Origin: an uncultured Polaribacter sp.
GTDB taxonomy: Bacteria; Bacteroidota; Bacteroidia; Flavobacteriales; Flavobacteriaceae
NCBI GenBank assembly: GCA_937936695.1
Contig: CALHCK010000262.1
Location: 1 to 16,832, forward strand
DNA: 16,832 nucleotides
Reading direction: 5' to 3'
Position numbers and translations under genes: made by a program. Shown here one piece after another: positions 7,206 to 14,653 of the stretch; position 1 is the first letter of the stretch; every line of letters starts with the position of its first letter. Below the pieces are notes generated by a model. The model had not been told where the DNA came from. It ran no database searches and was given only the letters and a program-made list of their open reading frames with translations.

Positions 7206-7821
7206 ATTCTCTGATACTTTGTTCAAACGGAATTCTATTTACAATAGACCTTCCTAAAGTTACTTCATCTGCAAACTCTAATTCATCTCCAACAGAAATA
7301 CCACGTGCTATTGTAGAAGTTTTAATATCGTACTTTTCTATCTGTTTAAAAATATAAAAATTAGTTGTATCTCCTTCCATGGTAGAACTTAATGCAAATA
7401 TTAATTCTTTAACAGTACCTTCTTTTACTTTGTTTACTAAAGATTCTATCTGTAAATTCTGAGGTCCAATACCTTCTATAGGCGAAATTTTACCACCTAA
7501 CACATGATACAAACCATTAAATTGAGACGTGCTTTCTATAGCCATAACATCTCTAATATCTTCTACAACACAAACAATTTCAGATTTTCTTTTTACGTTA
7601 TTACATATCTCACACAATGCAGTATCTGAAATATTATGACATTTTTCGCATGTTTTTACATCATTTCTTAAATGCAACAAAGCTTCTGATAAAAATTTAG
7701 TATTATCTGCTGGTTGTTTTAATAAATGTAGCACCAAACGTAAAGCAGTACGCTTACCAATACCAGGTAAACGAGACACTTCGTTTACTGCGTTTTCTAA
7801 AAGTTTTGACGAAAAATCCAT
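7204..7821 (-). CDS. recR: Recombination mediator RecR
   Basis: With RecO and RecF, RecR helps load RecA on gapped single-stranded DNA. The 205-residue length is standard. The N-terminal helix-hairpin-helix is SRLPGIGKRTALRL (16-29). The four-cysteine zinc motif is CEKCHNISDTALCEIC, with Cys58, Cys61, Cys70 and Cys73. The Toprim domain follows at about 81-175 (VCVVEDIRDVMAIE, then GGKISPIEGIGP at 109-120). The C-terminal block ARGISVGDELEFADEVTL (172-189) is also typical. The predicted promoter at 7828-7861 lies so close to the ATG (7819-7821) that the mRNA may have almost no leader. The gene is divergent from the symporter at 7927 and convergent with hemJ. Confidence 0.98.
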   Translation of the reverse strand: MDFSSKLLENAVNEVSRLPGIGKRTALRLVLHLLKQPADNTKFLSEALLHLRNDVKTCEKCHNISDTALCEICNNVKRKSEIVCVVEDIRDVMAIESTSQFNGLYHVLGGKISPIEGIGPQNLQIESLVNKVKEGTVKELIFALSSTMEGDTTNFYIFKQIEKYDIKTSTIARGISVGDELEFADEVTLGRSIVNRIPFEQSIRE

Positions 7822-7827
7822 AGCCTA

Positions 7828-7861
7828 CAAAATTAAGTATTCTCAATTATCAATTACCAAA
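7828..7861 (-). promoter_or_regulatory. Predicted recR promoter, possibly leaderless
   Basis: On the minus strand TTTG (7858-7861) is followed after 22 bp by TAATTTTG (7835-7828), a good fit to the Bacteroidota TTTG/TAnnTTTG pattern. Transcription would start at about 7822-7824, right at the ATG at 7821. Three TCAATTA copies lie in the same region (7843, 7850 and 7865). Confidence 0.5.
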
Positions 7862-7926
7862 TAATCAATTAAAAATTTAAAAAACTATATCTTCGTATTT
7901 ACCAATCTATAACTAATACACTACCA

Positions 7927-9375
7927 ATGACAACAGCATACATAATACTATTAATTATTGCCTATTTTGCTGTATTAATAGTAATTTCTTACATCACAGG
8001 AAAATCTGCCAACAACAAAACTTTTTTTAAAGCAAACAACTCTTCTCCTTGGTATTTGGTAGCTTTTGGAATGATAGGTGCCTCACTTTCTGGGGTTACT
8101 TTTATTTCGGTACCAGGTTGGGTAGAAACTCAAAACATGAGTTATTTTCAAATGGTGCTTGGGTATGTTATTGGCTACGCAATTATAGGTTTGGTATTAC
8201 TGCCATTATATTACAGATTAAACTTAACCTCTATTTATACCTATTTAGAAGATAGATTTGGTAAATACACCTACAAAACGGGTGCTAGTTTTTTTCTTTT
8301 ATCTAGAACTATTGGTGCTGCTTTTAGGTTATTTTTAGTAGCCAAAGTTTTACAAACTATATTATTTGACGCCTACGGAATTCCGTTTTGGGTTACCGTT
8401 TCTATAACAATTTTATTAATTTGGTTGTATACTTTTAAAGGAGGTATAAAAACTATTGTTTGGACAGATACATTACAAACTCTTTTTATGCTAATTGCTG
8501 TTGGCGTATGTATTTATACAATTTCTAATGAAATGAAAATTGACAATTTATTAGAATACGTATCTGAAAGTAAATATTCTAAAATATTTTTCTTTGATGA
8601 TATTAGTGCCGGAAATTATTTTTGGAAACAATTTTTATCTGGTGCATTTATTGCTGTTGTTATGACTGGTTTAGACCAAGATATGATGCAAAAAAACCTT
8701 ACCTGCAGAAATTTAAAAGATGCTCAAAAAAACATGTTTTCGTTTACAATTGTATTAGTTATTGTAAATTTTTTCTTTTTAGCTTTAGGTGTGCTTTTAA
8801 CAGATTATGCACAACAAAACGGTATAGATGCACATAAAGACAAACTGTTTCCTATTATTGCTACTAAAGGTAGTTTAGGTGTTGCAACTGCTTTATTTTT
8901 TCTATTAGGTCTTATTGCTGCAGCATACTCTAGTGCAGATTCTGCCTTAACCTCATTAACAACTTCTTTTAGTATAGATATATTAGAAATACATAAAAAG
9001 AAAGACAAAAAAGTGAGAGAAAAAATAAGAAAGAAAATTCATGTTATTTTTTCTATTATTTTGGTTCTTACCATTCTAGTTTTTAAATACTTTATAGCTA
9101 ACGAAAGTGTTATTGCCAATATTTTTAAAGCTGCAGGATATACTTATGGCCCTCTACTTGGGTTGTATGCATTTGGTTTATTTACTAAACAAAAAGTAAA
9201 AGATAAAATGGTACCAGCTATCTGTATATTAGCTCCTATTTTAACTTTTGTTATTAGCTACAACAGTTTACATTTTTTTAATTTCGATTTTGGTTTTTTT
9301 GTACTTATTTTAAATGGTATTTTAACTTTTATTGGATTATCTCTATTTAAAAAGAAAACTAAATACCACATATAA
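7927..9375 (+). CDS. Sodium:solute symporter (SSS family)
   Basis: A 482-residue inner-membrane transporter with about 13 hydrophobic segments, expected to use the Na+ gradient to take up a small solute. SSS landmarks: ASLSGVTFISVPG in the first core helix (52-64), FKGGIKTIVWTD (170-181), the TGLDQDMMQKNLTC stretch (247-260) and AAAYSSADSALTSLTTSFSID (331-351), which carries the Ser/Thr residues of the family's Na+ site. A basic loop (KKKDKKVREKIRKK, 357-370) follows it. The substrate cannot be read from the sequence: families with this shape include sugar, amino-acid, iodide/vitamin and sialic-acid transporters. It has no partner gene that would hint at a substrate; upstream is the divergent recR and downstream, after 114 bp, is pdxH. 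I see no strong TAnnTTTG box upstream, only CGTATTTACC near 7894. Confidence 0.93.
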   Translation: MTTAYIILLIIAYFAVLIVISYITGKSANNKTFFKANNSSPWYLVAFGMIGASLSGVTFISVPGWVETQNMSYFQMVLGYVIGYAIIGLVLLPLYYRLNLTSIYTYLEDRFGKYTYKTGASFFLLSRTIGAAFRLFLVAKVLQTILFDAYGIPFWVTVSITILLIWLYTFKGGIKTIVWTDTLQTLFMLIAVGVCIYTISNEMKIDNLLEYVSESKYSKIFFFDDISAGNYFWKQFLSGAFIAVVMTGLDQDMMQKNLTCRNLKDAQKNMFSFTIVLVIVNFFFLALGVLLTDYAQQNGIDAHKDKLFPIIATKGSLGVATALFFLLGLIAAAYSSADSALTSLTTSFSIDILEIHKKKDKKVREKIRKKIHVIFSIILVLTILVFKYFIANESVIANIFKAAGYTYGPLLGLYAFGLFTKQKVKDKMVPAICILAPILTFVISYNSLHFFNFDFGFFVLILNGILTFIGLSLFKKKTKYHI

Positions 9376-9462
9376 GTATACTAAAACAAGTATTAGTGAC
9401 AAATTAAATTTTAAAGTGTCGTAATGTTATTTAGGTATGGTTTCAAATACTTAAAACATTCG

Positions 9463-9470
9463 TATTTTTG
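9463..9470 (+). promoter_or_regulatory. Predicted pdxH -7 element
   Basis: TATTTTTG matches the Bacteroidota -7 consensus 20 bp before the pdxH ATG. No good TTTG -33 element is seen; TTTC at 9441-9444 is the nearest. The same octamer occurs before araC, hemA and the thioredoxin gene. Confidence 0.45.
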
Positions 9471-9489
9471 TAGCATCTAAAAAAACAAA

Positions 9490-10137
9490 ATGTCAAAAGA
9501 TCTTAGTAATTATCGTAAATCTTATGAAAAGCAAGAACTTTTAGAAAGTAATTGCCCAAAAAATCCAATAGAATTATTTAAAAATTGGTTTAAAAAAGCA
9601 GACGAATCTAATAGTATTGAAGAGGCAAATGCCATGAGTATTGCTACTATTGGTAAAGATGGTTTTCCAAAGACAAGAATTGTTTTGTTAAAAAAATTAA
9701 CCAATGAAGGCTTTGTTTTTTACACCAATTACACTTCAGAAAAAGGGAAAGCTATTGCAGAGAATAACAACATATGTCTGTCGTTTTTTTGGCCTGCATT
9801 AGAGCAACAAATTATTATTAAAGGAGTAGCAGAAAAACTAGCAGAAAACACTTCTGATAATTATTTTAATTCTAGACCAGAAGGTAGTAAATTAGGTGCT
9901 TGGGCATCTAACCAAAGTACAGTTGTTGCTTCTAGAGAAGAGTTAGATAAAAACCTAACTATGTTTAAAAGAAATTTTGAAGGAAAAGATATTAAAAGAC
10001 CTCCGCATTGGGGTGGCTATCTTGTAAAACCACATACTATAGAATTTTGGCAAGGGAGACCCAACAGAATGCATGATAGAATTCGTTATTCTTTACAAAA
10101 AGATTTTTCATGGAAATTAGAAAGATTAGCTCCATAA
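9490..10137 (+). CDS. pdxH: Pyridoxine/pyridoxamine 5'-phosphate oxidase
   Basis: An FMN enzyme that oxidises pyridoxine 5'-phosphate or pyridoxamine 5'-phosphate with O2 to pyridoxal 5'-phosphate, in vitamin B6 synthesis and salvage. The 215-residue length fits the family exactly. FMN and substrate blocks visible: KTRIVLLK (61-68), FYTNYTSEKGK (77-87), the SRPEGSKLGAWAS segment (128-140) and the C-terminal signature EFWQGRPNRMHDR (185-197), which contains the conserved arginine and histidine of the PLP pocket. The start ATG at 9490 lies 20 bp beyond a predicted -7 box. It is followed after 32 bp by a sixA-like gene and then ppx, so the three may share a transcript although no common pathway is evident. 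Confidence 0.98.
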   Translation: MSKDLSNYRKSYEKQELLESNCPKNPIELFKNWFKKADESNSIEEANAMSIATIGKDGFPKTRIVLLKKLTNEGFVFYTNYTSEKGKAIAENNNICLSFFWPALEQQIIIKGVAEKLAENTSDNYFNSRPEGSKLGAWASNQSTVVASREELDKNLTMFKRNFEGKDIKRPPHWGGYLVKPHTIEFWQGRPNRMHDRIRYSLQKDFSWKLERLAP

Positions 10138-10169
10138 ATTTTATATTTACACCGATAGAAATTAACTAA

Positions 10170-10658
10170 ATGAAAACTTTATATATTGTTAGACATGCTA
10201 AATCTTCTTGGGAATACTCAGGTATAGAAGACATAGACAGACCTTTAAAAAAGAGGGGACTTAAAGATGCTCATTTAATATCTAAATTTTTAGCAAAAAA
10301 AATAGACAGACCAGATGTTTTTGTTTCTAGCAGTGCTAATAGAGCGTTGCATACTGCTATTATATTTTGTGAAAACTTAGAGTACCCACTATCTAATCTT
10401 CAAATAAAAAAACAACTGTATAGTTTTAGTGATGGTTATTTAGTTAAAACAGTAAATGCTTTAGACGATGGTTTTAATTCTGCTATAATTTTTAGTCATG
10501 ACCATGGTATAAATACATTTGTAAATAAATTTGGAAGTCAACCTATTTCACATGTATCAACATGTGGAGTTATTGGAATTCAATTTGATGAAAAACATTG
10601 GAAAAACATTAAAAAAGGGAAAACTTTTATGATAGAGTTTCCTAAAAATCATAAATAA
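10170..10658 (+). CDS. sixA: SixA-like histidine phosphatase
   Basis: A 162-residue member of the histidine phosphatase (phosphoglycerate mutase-like) superfamily, SixA branch, which in E. coli removes phosphate from phosphohistidine residues of signalling or phosphotransferase proteins. The N-terminal catalytic motif is VRHAKSSW (7-14), with Arg8 and the nucleophile His9; DRPLKKRG (23-30) is typical of SixA. Arg58 lies in SSANRAL, and the second catalytic-type histidine is His110 in IFSHDHGINTF, where E. coli SixA has GHNP. The real substrate here is unknown. The stop lies 6 bp before the TTG start of ppx, so the two are almost certainly co-translated in one operon. The pairing suggests phosphate-related chemistry but does not prove a shared pathway. 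Confidence 0.88.
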   Translation: MKTLYIVRHAKSSWEYSGIEDIDRPLKKRGLKDAHLISKFLAKKIDRPDVFVSSSANRALHTAIIFCENLEYPLSNLQIKKQLYSFSDGYLVKTVNALDDGFNSAIIFSHDHGINTFVNKFGSQPISHVSTCGVIGIQFDEKHWKNIKKGKTFMIEFPKNHK

Positions 10659-10664
10659 ATTACT

Positions 10665-11561
10665 TTGTTAGAAATAAAAAAATATGGTGCTATAGATATT
10701 GGTTCTAATGCTATTAGGTTATTAGTTTCCAATGTAATTGTATATAAAGACAAAGAACCTCAATTTAAAAAATCTTCTTTGGTTCGTGTTCCTATTCGTT
10801 TAGGTGCAGATGCTTTTGTTGGCGGTACTATCAGTCAAGAAAACATTGATAGAATGATTAAAGCCATGGAATCTTTTAAACTTTTAATGGATGTACATGG
10901 AGTTGAAAGATATAAAGCTTGTGCTACCTCTGCAATGCGAGATGCTAAAAATGGTAAAGAAGTTGTTGCAGAAATACACAAAAAAACAGGCATAAAAATA
11001 GATATTATTGGAGGTAAAGAAGAAGCTGAAATTATATCTGCTACAGATTTAAACCAATTAATAGAAGGTGATAATGCTTACCTTTATGTTGATGTTGGAG
11101 GAGGGAGTACAGAATTCACCTTGTTTTCTGAAGGTAAGGTAATAACTTCTAAATCTTTTAAAATGGGAACAGTACGTTTGTTAAACAACAAAAAATCTGT
11201 GAACAAAGAAATTTTTAATAATGTAGAAAAGTGGATAAAGAAAAACACAAAAGACATTAAAAAAATATCTTTAATAGGTTCTGGTGGTAACATTAATAAG
11301 TTGTTTAAAATGTCTGGAAGAACAGAAGGAAAACCTATTTCTTACATATACTTAAATGCTCAATATCAATTTTTAAAAGAAATGTCTTATAATGAAAGGG
11401 TTTCTGAACTTAGTTTAAACCCAGATAGAGCCGATGTAATTATACCAGCAACAAAAATTTATCTTTCTGCAATGAAGTGGAGTGGTGCAAGAAAAATTTA
11501 TGTTCCTAAAATAGGTTTATCAGACGGAATTATAAAAAGCCTTTATTATAACAAATTATAA
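10665..11561 (+). CDS. Ppx/GppA-family phosphatase (exopolyphosphatase), short form
   Basis: A 298-residue ASKHA-fold phosphatase of the Ppx/GppA family, which removes terminal phosphate from polyphosphate or from pppGpp. Motifs in order: IDIGSNAIRLLV (10-21, phosphate 1), ATSAMRDA (87-94), GGKEEAEI (116-123), DVGGGSTEF (144-152, phosphate 2) and GSGGNINKL (206-213). It ends soon after the catalytic domains and lacks the C-terminal HD-type helical domain of the about 500-residue E. coli Ppx and GppA, so it is the short two-domain form. The start must be TTG at 10665-10667: the next Met is beyond residue 60, inside the catalytic domain. Close linkage to sixA (6 bp) suggests one operon. No polyphosphate kinase gene is in this window, so activity on polyphosphate versus pppGpp is open. 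Confidence 0.92.
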   Translation: MLEIKKYGAIDIGSNAIRLLVSNVIVYKDKEPQFKKSSLVRVPIRLGADAFVGGTISQENIDRMIKAMESFKLLMDVHGVERYKACATSAMRDAKNGKEVVAEIHKKTGIKIDIIGGKEEAEIISATDLNQLIEGDNAYLYVDVGGGSTEFTLFSEGKVITSKSFKMGTVRLLNNKKSVNKEIFNNVEKWIKKNTKDIKKISLIGSGGNINKLFKMSGRTEGKPISYIYLNAQYQFLKEMSYNERVSELSLNPDRADVIIPATKIYLSAMKWSGARKIYVPKIGLSDGIIKSLYYNKL

Positions 11562-11593
11562 GATATTGTTAATACTTAGTTAAATTATTTTTT

Positions 11594-11601
11594 TACTTTT
11601 G
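11594..11601 (+). promoter_or_regulatory. Predicted ompA-like gene -7 promoter element
   Basis: TACTTTTG matches TAnnTTTG, 70 bp before the ompA-like ATG. The nearest TTG upstream (11566-11568) is 25 bp away, longer than usual. An imperfect direct repeat, AAATTGTGTGACTCT (11606-11620) and AAATTGAGTGTCTTA (11626-11640), lies within the presumed leader. Confidence 0.4.
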
Positions 11602-11671
11602 TTAGAAATTGTGTGACTCTACAAAAAATTGAGTGTCTTACATGTAGTATAAAAAACAAAACAGATTAATT

Positions 11672-12772
11672 ATGAAAAAATTTTTACTTAGTGCAGCTTT
11701 TTTAATGGTTGCTGCAGCTTCTTTTGGTCAAGATTTACCAGAAAACCCTGAACCAGGAAAATGTTATGTACGTTGTAAAACTCCTGAATTATGGAAAAAC
11801 GAAGATGTTACTATTGAAATTGCACCTGCTTATAAGAAAATAGTAACTCGTCCTGCTCAATACAAAACTATTACAGAAAGAGTTTTAGTAAAAGAAGCTG
11901 GAGAGCGTTTAGAAATTGTTCCTGCTGTATGGGAAAATAAAGCTGTTTCTTATGTTGCTAAAGAAGATGCTAACAAATTAAGAGTTGTAAATGCTACTTT
12001 TGGTACTGACTCTAAAACAATTGAAACTAAAGCGGCTTCTGCTAATTGGGAAATGAGTGAAAAAGCTCCTGATTGTGAATCTAGTGACCCTAACGATTGT
12101 AGATACTGGTGTTACAAGCCTGTAGCAGCACAGTTTGTTACTGTACCTTTAAAAACATTAAATTCTGATGCTTCTACAGTATCGTCTCCAGTACCAGGAT
12201 ATGAAAAAACATATACTAAAAGAGTAATGGTTAAAGGACCAACTACTAGATCTATTACTATTCCTGCTGTTTATAGTACTATTAAGAAAACAGTTTTAGT
12301 AAAAGATGCTTGGAAAGAAGAAGTTACTATTCCTGCTAAATACAAAACTGTAACTAAAGAAGTATTAGTTAACAAAGGTGGTTTAACTACTTGGAAAGAA
12401 GTTGAGTGTGAATTAGTAAACAACACTATTTTACCTGTTAACTGGAATTTAGGAAGTGCAACTTTAACTGCTGGAGCTAAAAGAATTATTGATGCTAGAC
12501 TTTTACCAGTATTAAAAACTGGAGTTGCTGTAGCTATTGAGTCTCATACAGATTCTAGAGGTTCTAAAGTAAACAACCAAGATTTATCTGAAAGAAGAGC
12601 ACAAGCTGTTACAAACTACTTAATTTCTAAAGGAATTAACCCAAGTTTATTAACTGGTAACGGTTTCGGAGAAAGAAAATTAACTAACAGATGTTCTGAC
12701 GGTGTTTCTTGTACTGAGGCGCAACACAGAGCAAACAGAAGAACTACTTTTAGAGTAATTAATCAAAAATAA
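11672..12772 (+). CDS. OmpA-family outer-membrane/peptidoglycan-linked protein with PAxYxT repeats
   Basis: A 366-residue exported envelope protein. The signal peptide is MKKFLLSAAFLMVAAASFGQ (1-20), with probable cleavage near FG-Q. Residues about 253-365 are an OmpA C-terminal domain that binds peptidoglycan: SHTDSRGS (291-298, with Asp294) and NQDLSERRAQAV (302-313, with Arg309). The middle (about 55-235) has no beta-barrel look; it holds about four to five related modules of the form PAxYxT(I/V)xxxVLVK, clearest at 61-74, 198-211 and 220-233. Cysteines come in clusters (31/35, 135/143/147, 246, 341/347), suggesting disulfides in the periplasm or at the surface. It has its own predicted promoter and a strong terminator, so it is probably a well-expressed single gene. 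It lacks the eight-stranded barrel of E. coli OmpA; how the N-terminal part is anchored is unknown. Confidence 0.9.
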   Translation: MKKFLLSAAFLMVAAASFGQDLPENPEPGKCYVRCKTPELWKNEDVTIEIAPAYKKIVTRPAQYKTITERVLVKEAGERLEIVPAVWENKAVSYVAKEDANKLRVVNATFGTDSKTIETKAASANWEMSEKAPDCESSDPNDCRYWCYKPVAAQFVTVPLKTLNSDASTVSSPVPGYEKTYTKRVMVKGPTTRSITIPAVYSTIKKTVLVKDAWKEEVTIPAKYKTVTKEVLVNKGGLTTWKEVECELVNNTILPVNWNLGSATLTAGAKRIIDARLLPVLKTGVAVAIESHTDSRGSKVNNQDLSERRAQAVTNYLISKGINPSLLTGNGFGERKLTNRCSDGVSCTEAQHRANRRTTFRVINQK

Positions 12773-12797
12773 TTACTTAATAGTTTTTTAATAAAAT

Positions 12798-12832
12798 AAA
12801 AACCGAAACATTTATATGTTTCGGTTTTTTTT
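12798..12832. terminator. Strong terminator after the ompA-like gene
   Basis: A perfect 14-bp stem: AAAAACCGAAACAT (12798-12811) and ATGTTTCGGTTTTT (12816-12829) with a TTAT loop, followed by a T-run to 12832. The A-rich left flank gives a U-tract on the other strand too, so it can also stop the leftward GNAT transcript, whose gene ends at 12907. Confidence 0.9.
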
Positions 12833-12906
12833 ATGCTTTAAACTTATAAGATTAACACTACACAAATAACTAAGTTTTAGAAAACAAAGCTTTGGTAATT
12901 ATCTAA

Positions 12907-13314
12907 TTAATGTTCATTTCCTTTGTAAATCCACATAGGCATTGTTTTACCTGCTTTTTTAAAACCAACCTTTTTATAAAAATCAATAGCTTCTCCGTCT
13001 GCTGTTAACATTTGCATATGAAAGTCTTTGTACTTTTCTTGAAATTTATCTACTATTAATCGTCCTATTCCTAAACCATGATATTGCGGATGAACTAATA
13101 AATGCGGATAATAAACAACCAAGGACCCATCAGATATTGCATTTCCAAGACCAACCAATTTATCTTTATCCCAAGCAGAAATAAGAGAATGAGAATTTAG
13201 TAAAGCATTTTTTAATTCGGTTGGTTTATCAGCAGAACTCCAATTATTTGCGCTGTATAATTCGACAATTTGATTAATCTCAATTTCTTTTGTTTCTTTA
13301 ATTTGAATTTTCAT
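12907..13314 (-). CDS. GNAT-family N-acetyltransferase
   Basis: A 135-residue GNAT protein expected to move an acetyl group from acetyl-CoA to an amine of an unknown small molecule or protein. The acetyl-CoA loop (motif A) is VHPQYHGLGIGRLIVDKF (74-91), matching the Q/RxxGxG/A signature. Motif B is GEAIDFYKKVGFKKAG (107-122). The length is that of a minimal single-domain GNAT. It is the last gene of the leftward lpxK-trx-sanA-GNAT run, 39 bp after the SanA-like gene. The substrate cannot be assigned and the neighbours give no useful hint. Confidence 0.9.
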   Translation of the reverse strand: MKIQIKETKEIEINQIVELYSANNWSSADKPTELKNALLNSHSLISAWDKDKLVGLGNAISDGSLVVYYPHLLVHPQYHGLGIGRLIVDKFQEKYKDFHMQMLTADGEAIDFYKKVGFKKAGKTMPMWIYKGNEH

Positions 13315-13353
13315 TTATTTGATTATTTAAAATCTTTTAAAAAAGGAAAATAT

Positions 13354-13998
13354 TTAAGAACTTATTTCTATACTATTACCTAAAAACCTAGGTTTTGTAT
13401 TTAATAAAATATCTAAATATGCCTTTGTTTTAGCAAAATATTCTCTTATTTTAGTTTTAAAACCATAACGTGTATTTACATCTTTTGCATTAAAACCTAT
13501 TGCTTTAATCCCATGTTTTTCTGAAAGAAAGATGGCTCTTTCGTTATGAAATTTTTGTGATATTATTGTAATACTCAATTGCCCAAAAATATGTTTAGCT
13601 CTTACAACCGAATCTAAAGTTCTAAAACCGGCATAATCAAGAAAGATTTTATTAGCAGGAATACCATTTGCTATCAATTCATTTTTAAAATCAGTTGGTT
13701 CATCATAATTATGATTACCATTATCTCCACTAACTAAAACAAAATCAATTTTATTATTTTTAAATAACTTTACTGTTGCATTAATTCTAAACCTAAAATA
13801 CAAATTGATATTTCCATTTTTCAGTAATTTAGATGTTCCTAGAACTAAACCAACTTTATTTTTAGGAATTTTAGAAACAGCAGAAAAAGTTTTATTTTTT
13901 GCATTTAGTGCAATAGTATAATTTGCTGTAAAGACTACTAATAGTGTTACACCCAGAATAAAAGCAATAAATAAAATAATCTTTTTCACATTTTTCAT
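13354..13998 (-). CDS. SanA/YdcF-like DUF218 envelope protein
   Basis: A 214-residue DUF218 protein closest in motif order to SanA, which in enterobacteria affects envelope barrier function and vancomycin sensitivity; its biochemical role is not settled. One N-terminal membrane segment (about 7-27) suggests an inner-membrane anchor with the domain in the periplasm. The domain shows GLVLGTSKLLKNGNIN (50-65), FVLVSGDNGNHNYDEPTDF (86-104), DYAGFRTLDSVVRAKHIF (121-138) and IISQKFHNERAIFLS (145-159), the conserved DUF218 blocks in the expected order. It starts 33 bp after the thioredoxin-like gene ends and is followed by the GNAT gene. Neighbouring lpxK and the secreted thioredoxin are also envelope genes. 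Confidence 0.9.
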   Translation of the reverse strand: MKNVKKIILFIAFILGVTLLVVFTANYTIALNAKNKTFSAVSKIPKNKVGLVLGTSKLLKNGNINLYFRFRINATVKLFKNNKIDFVLVSGDNGNHNYDEPTDFKNELIANGIPANKIFLDYAGFRTLDSVVRAKHIFGQLSITIISQKFHNERAIFLSEKHGIKAIGFNAKDVNTRYGFKTKIREYFAKTKAYLDILLNTKPRFLGNSIEISS

Positions 13999-14031
13999 AT
14001 CATAAAAATAGTAAAAAAGAGTATTTAAATT

Positions 14032-14493
14032 CTAATATTTTTTAATCATAGATTCAATAAACGGATAGTAGTAATCTGTAATAATTAAGCCCTTCTTAGT
14101 TCCCAAGACTTTTTCTTTATGATTTACAAAAACAATTGTTGGAAAAGATTTTACCTTAAATTTCTTTTTTAAATATTTATTCACCTTTAAATCAGACGCG
14201 TCTATTAAATCTGTGTTTCTTGGGCTATCTGCGGTATATAATATTAAATCTTTCTTGGCTATTTTACCAAATTTCTCTGAGTGAAAAAGCTTTTTATCTA
14301 ATACTTTACAAGGCCCACACCAATCTGAACCTGTAAAATAAATAAGCAAAGGTTTCTTTTCTTTTTTAGATTTTTTTAGTGCTTTTTTATAACTAGATTG
14401 CCACTTTAAATCTTTTCCTCTACTAGAATTTTGTCCTGCTACAGAAAAACTAACTAGTAAAAATAATGTTATGCTAAATAAAAATGTTTTCAT
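14032..14493 (-). CDS. Secreted thioredoxin-like protein
   Basis: A 153-residue exported thioredoxin-fold protein. A signal peptide spans MKTFLFSITLFLLVSFSVAG (1-20). The redox motif WCGPC has Cys59 and Cys62 in FTGSDWCGPCKVLD (53-66), and the cis-proline is Pro118 in SFPTIVFVN (116-124). A lysine-rich stretch (36-47) precedes the domain. The signal peptide and CGPC pair point to thiol-disulfide exchange in the periplasm; a reductase-type role is likelier than an oxidase-type, but not certain. It has a well-matched promoter of its own (14510-14541) and lies 143 bp after lpxK, from which a terminator separates it. Confidence 0.9.
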   Translation of the reverse strand: MKTFLFSITLFLLVSFSVAGQNSSRGKDLKWQSSYKKALKKSKKEKKPLLIYFTGSDWCGPCKVLDKKLFHSEKFGKIAKKDLILYTADSPRNTDLIDASDLKVNKYLKKKFKVKSFPTIVFVNHKEKVLGTKKGLIITDYYYPFIESMIKKY

Positions 14494-14509
14494 ATTAAGT
14501 TGGTTTCTT

Positions 14510-14541
14510 CAAAAATATCAAAAATAATACCATAAATCAAA
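14510..14541 (-). promoter_or_regulatory. Predicted promoter of the thioredoxin-like gene
   Basis: On the minus strand TTTG (14541-14538) is followed after 20 bp by TATTTTTG (14517-14510), the best match to the Bacteroidota promoter pattern in the window. A second TATTTTTG copy sits at 14526-14519 but is only 11 bp from the -33 box. Transcription would begin near 14504, about 10 nt before the ATG. Confidence 0.6.
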
Positions 14542-14619
14542 TTTAAAATGTGACTTAGAAAATAAAATAGTGTCATAATAATGAAGTTAACCCAAAATTA
14601 CTTCTAACAAAAATCAAAA

Positions 14620-14653
14620 AAAGAGAAAACCAGCACTTAAAAATGCTGGTTTT
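14620..14653 (-). terminator. Terminator overlapping the 3' end of lpxK
   Basis: A perfect 10-bp stem: TGCTGGTTTT (14644-14653) and AAAACCAGCA (14626-14635) with an 8-nt loop that contains the lpxK stop codon (14637-14639). On the minus strand the second arm is followed by a CT-rich, then T-rich run. One arm of the hairpin is therefore coding sequence for the last lpxK residues. Confidence 0.8.

Noticed and set aside
8049..9008. Three short frames overlapping the symporter on both strands
   Set aside because: They fall within a clearly conserved transporter; composition is biased as expected of frame-shifted membrane-protein coding.
11606..11640. Imperfect 15-bp direct repeat in the ompA-like gene leader
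   Set aside because: About 11 of 15 positions match, but only two copies exist in AT-rich DNA and nothing links them to a known regulator; kept as a note under the promoter entry only.
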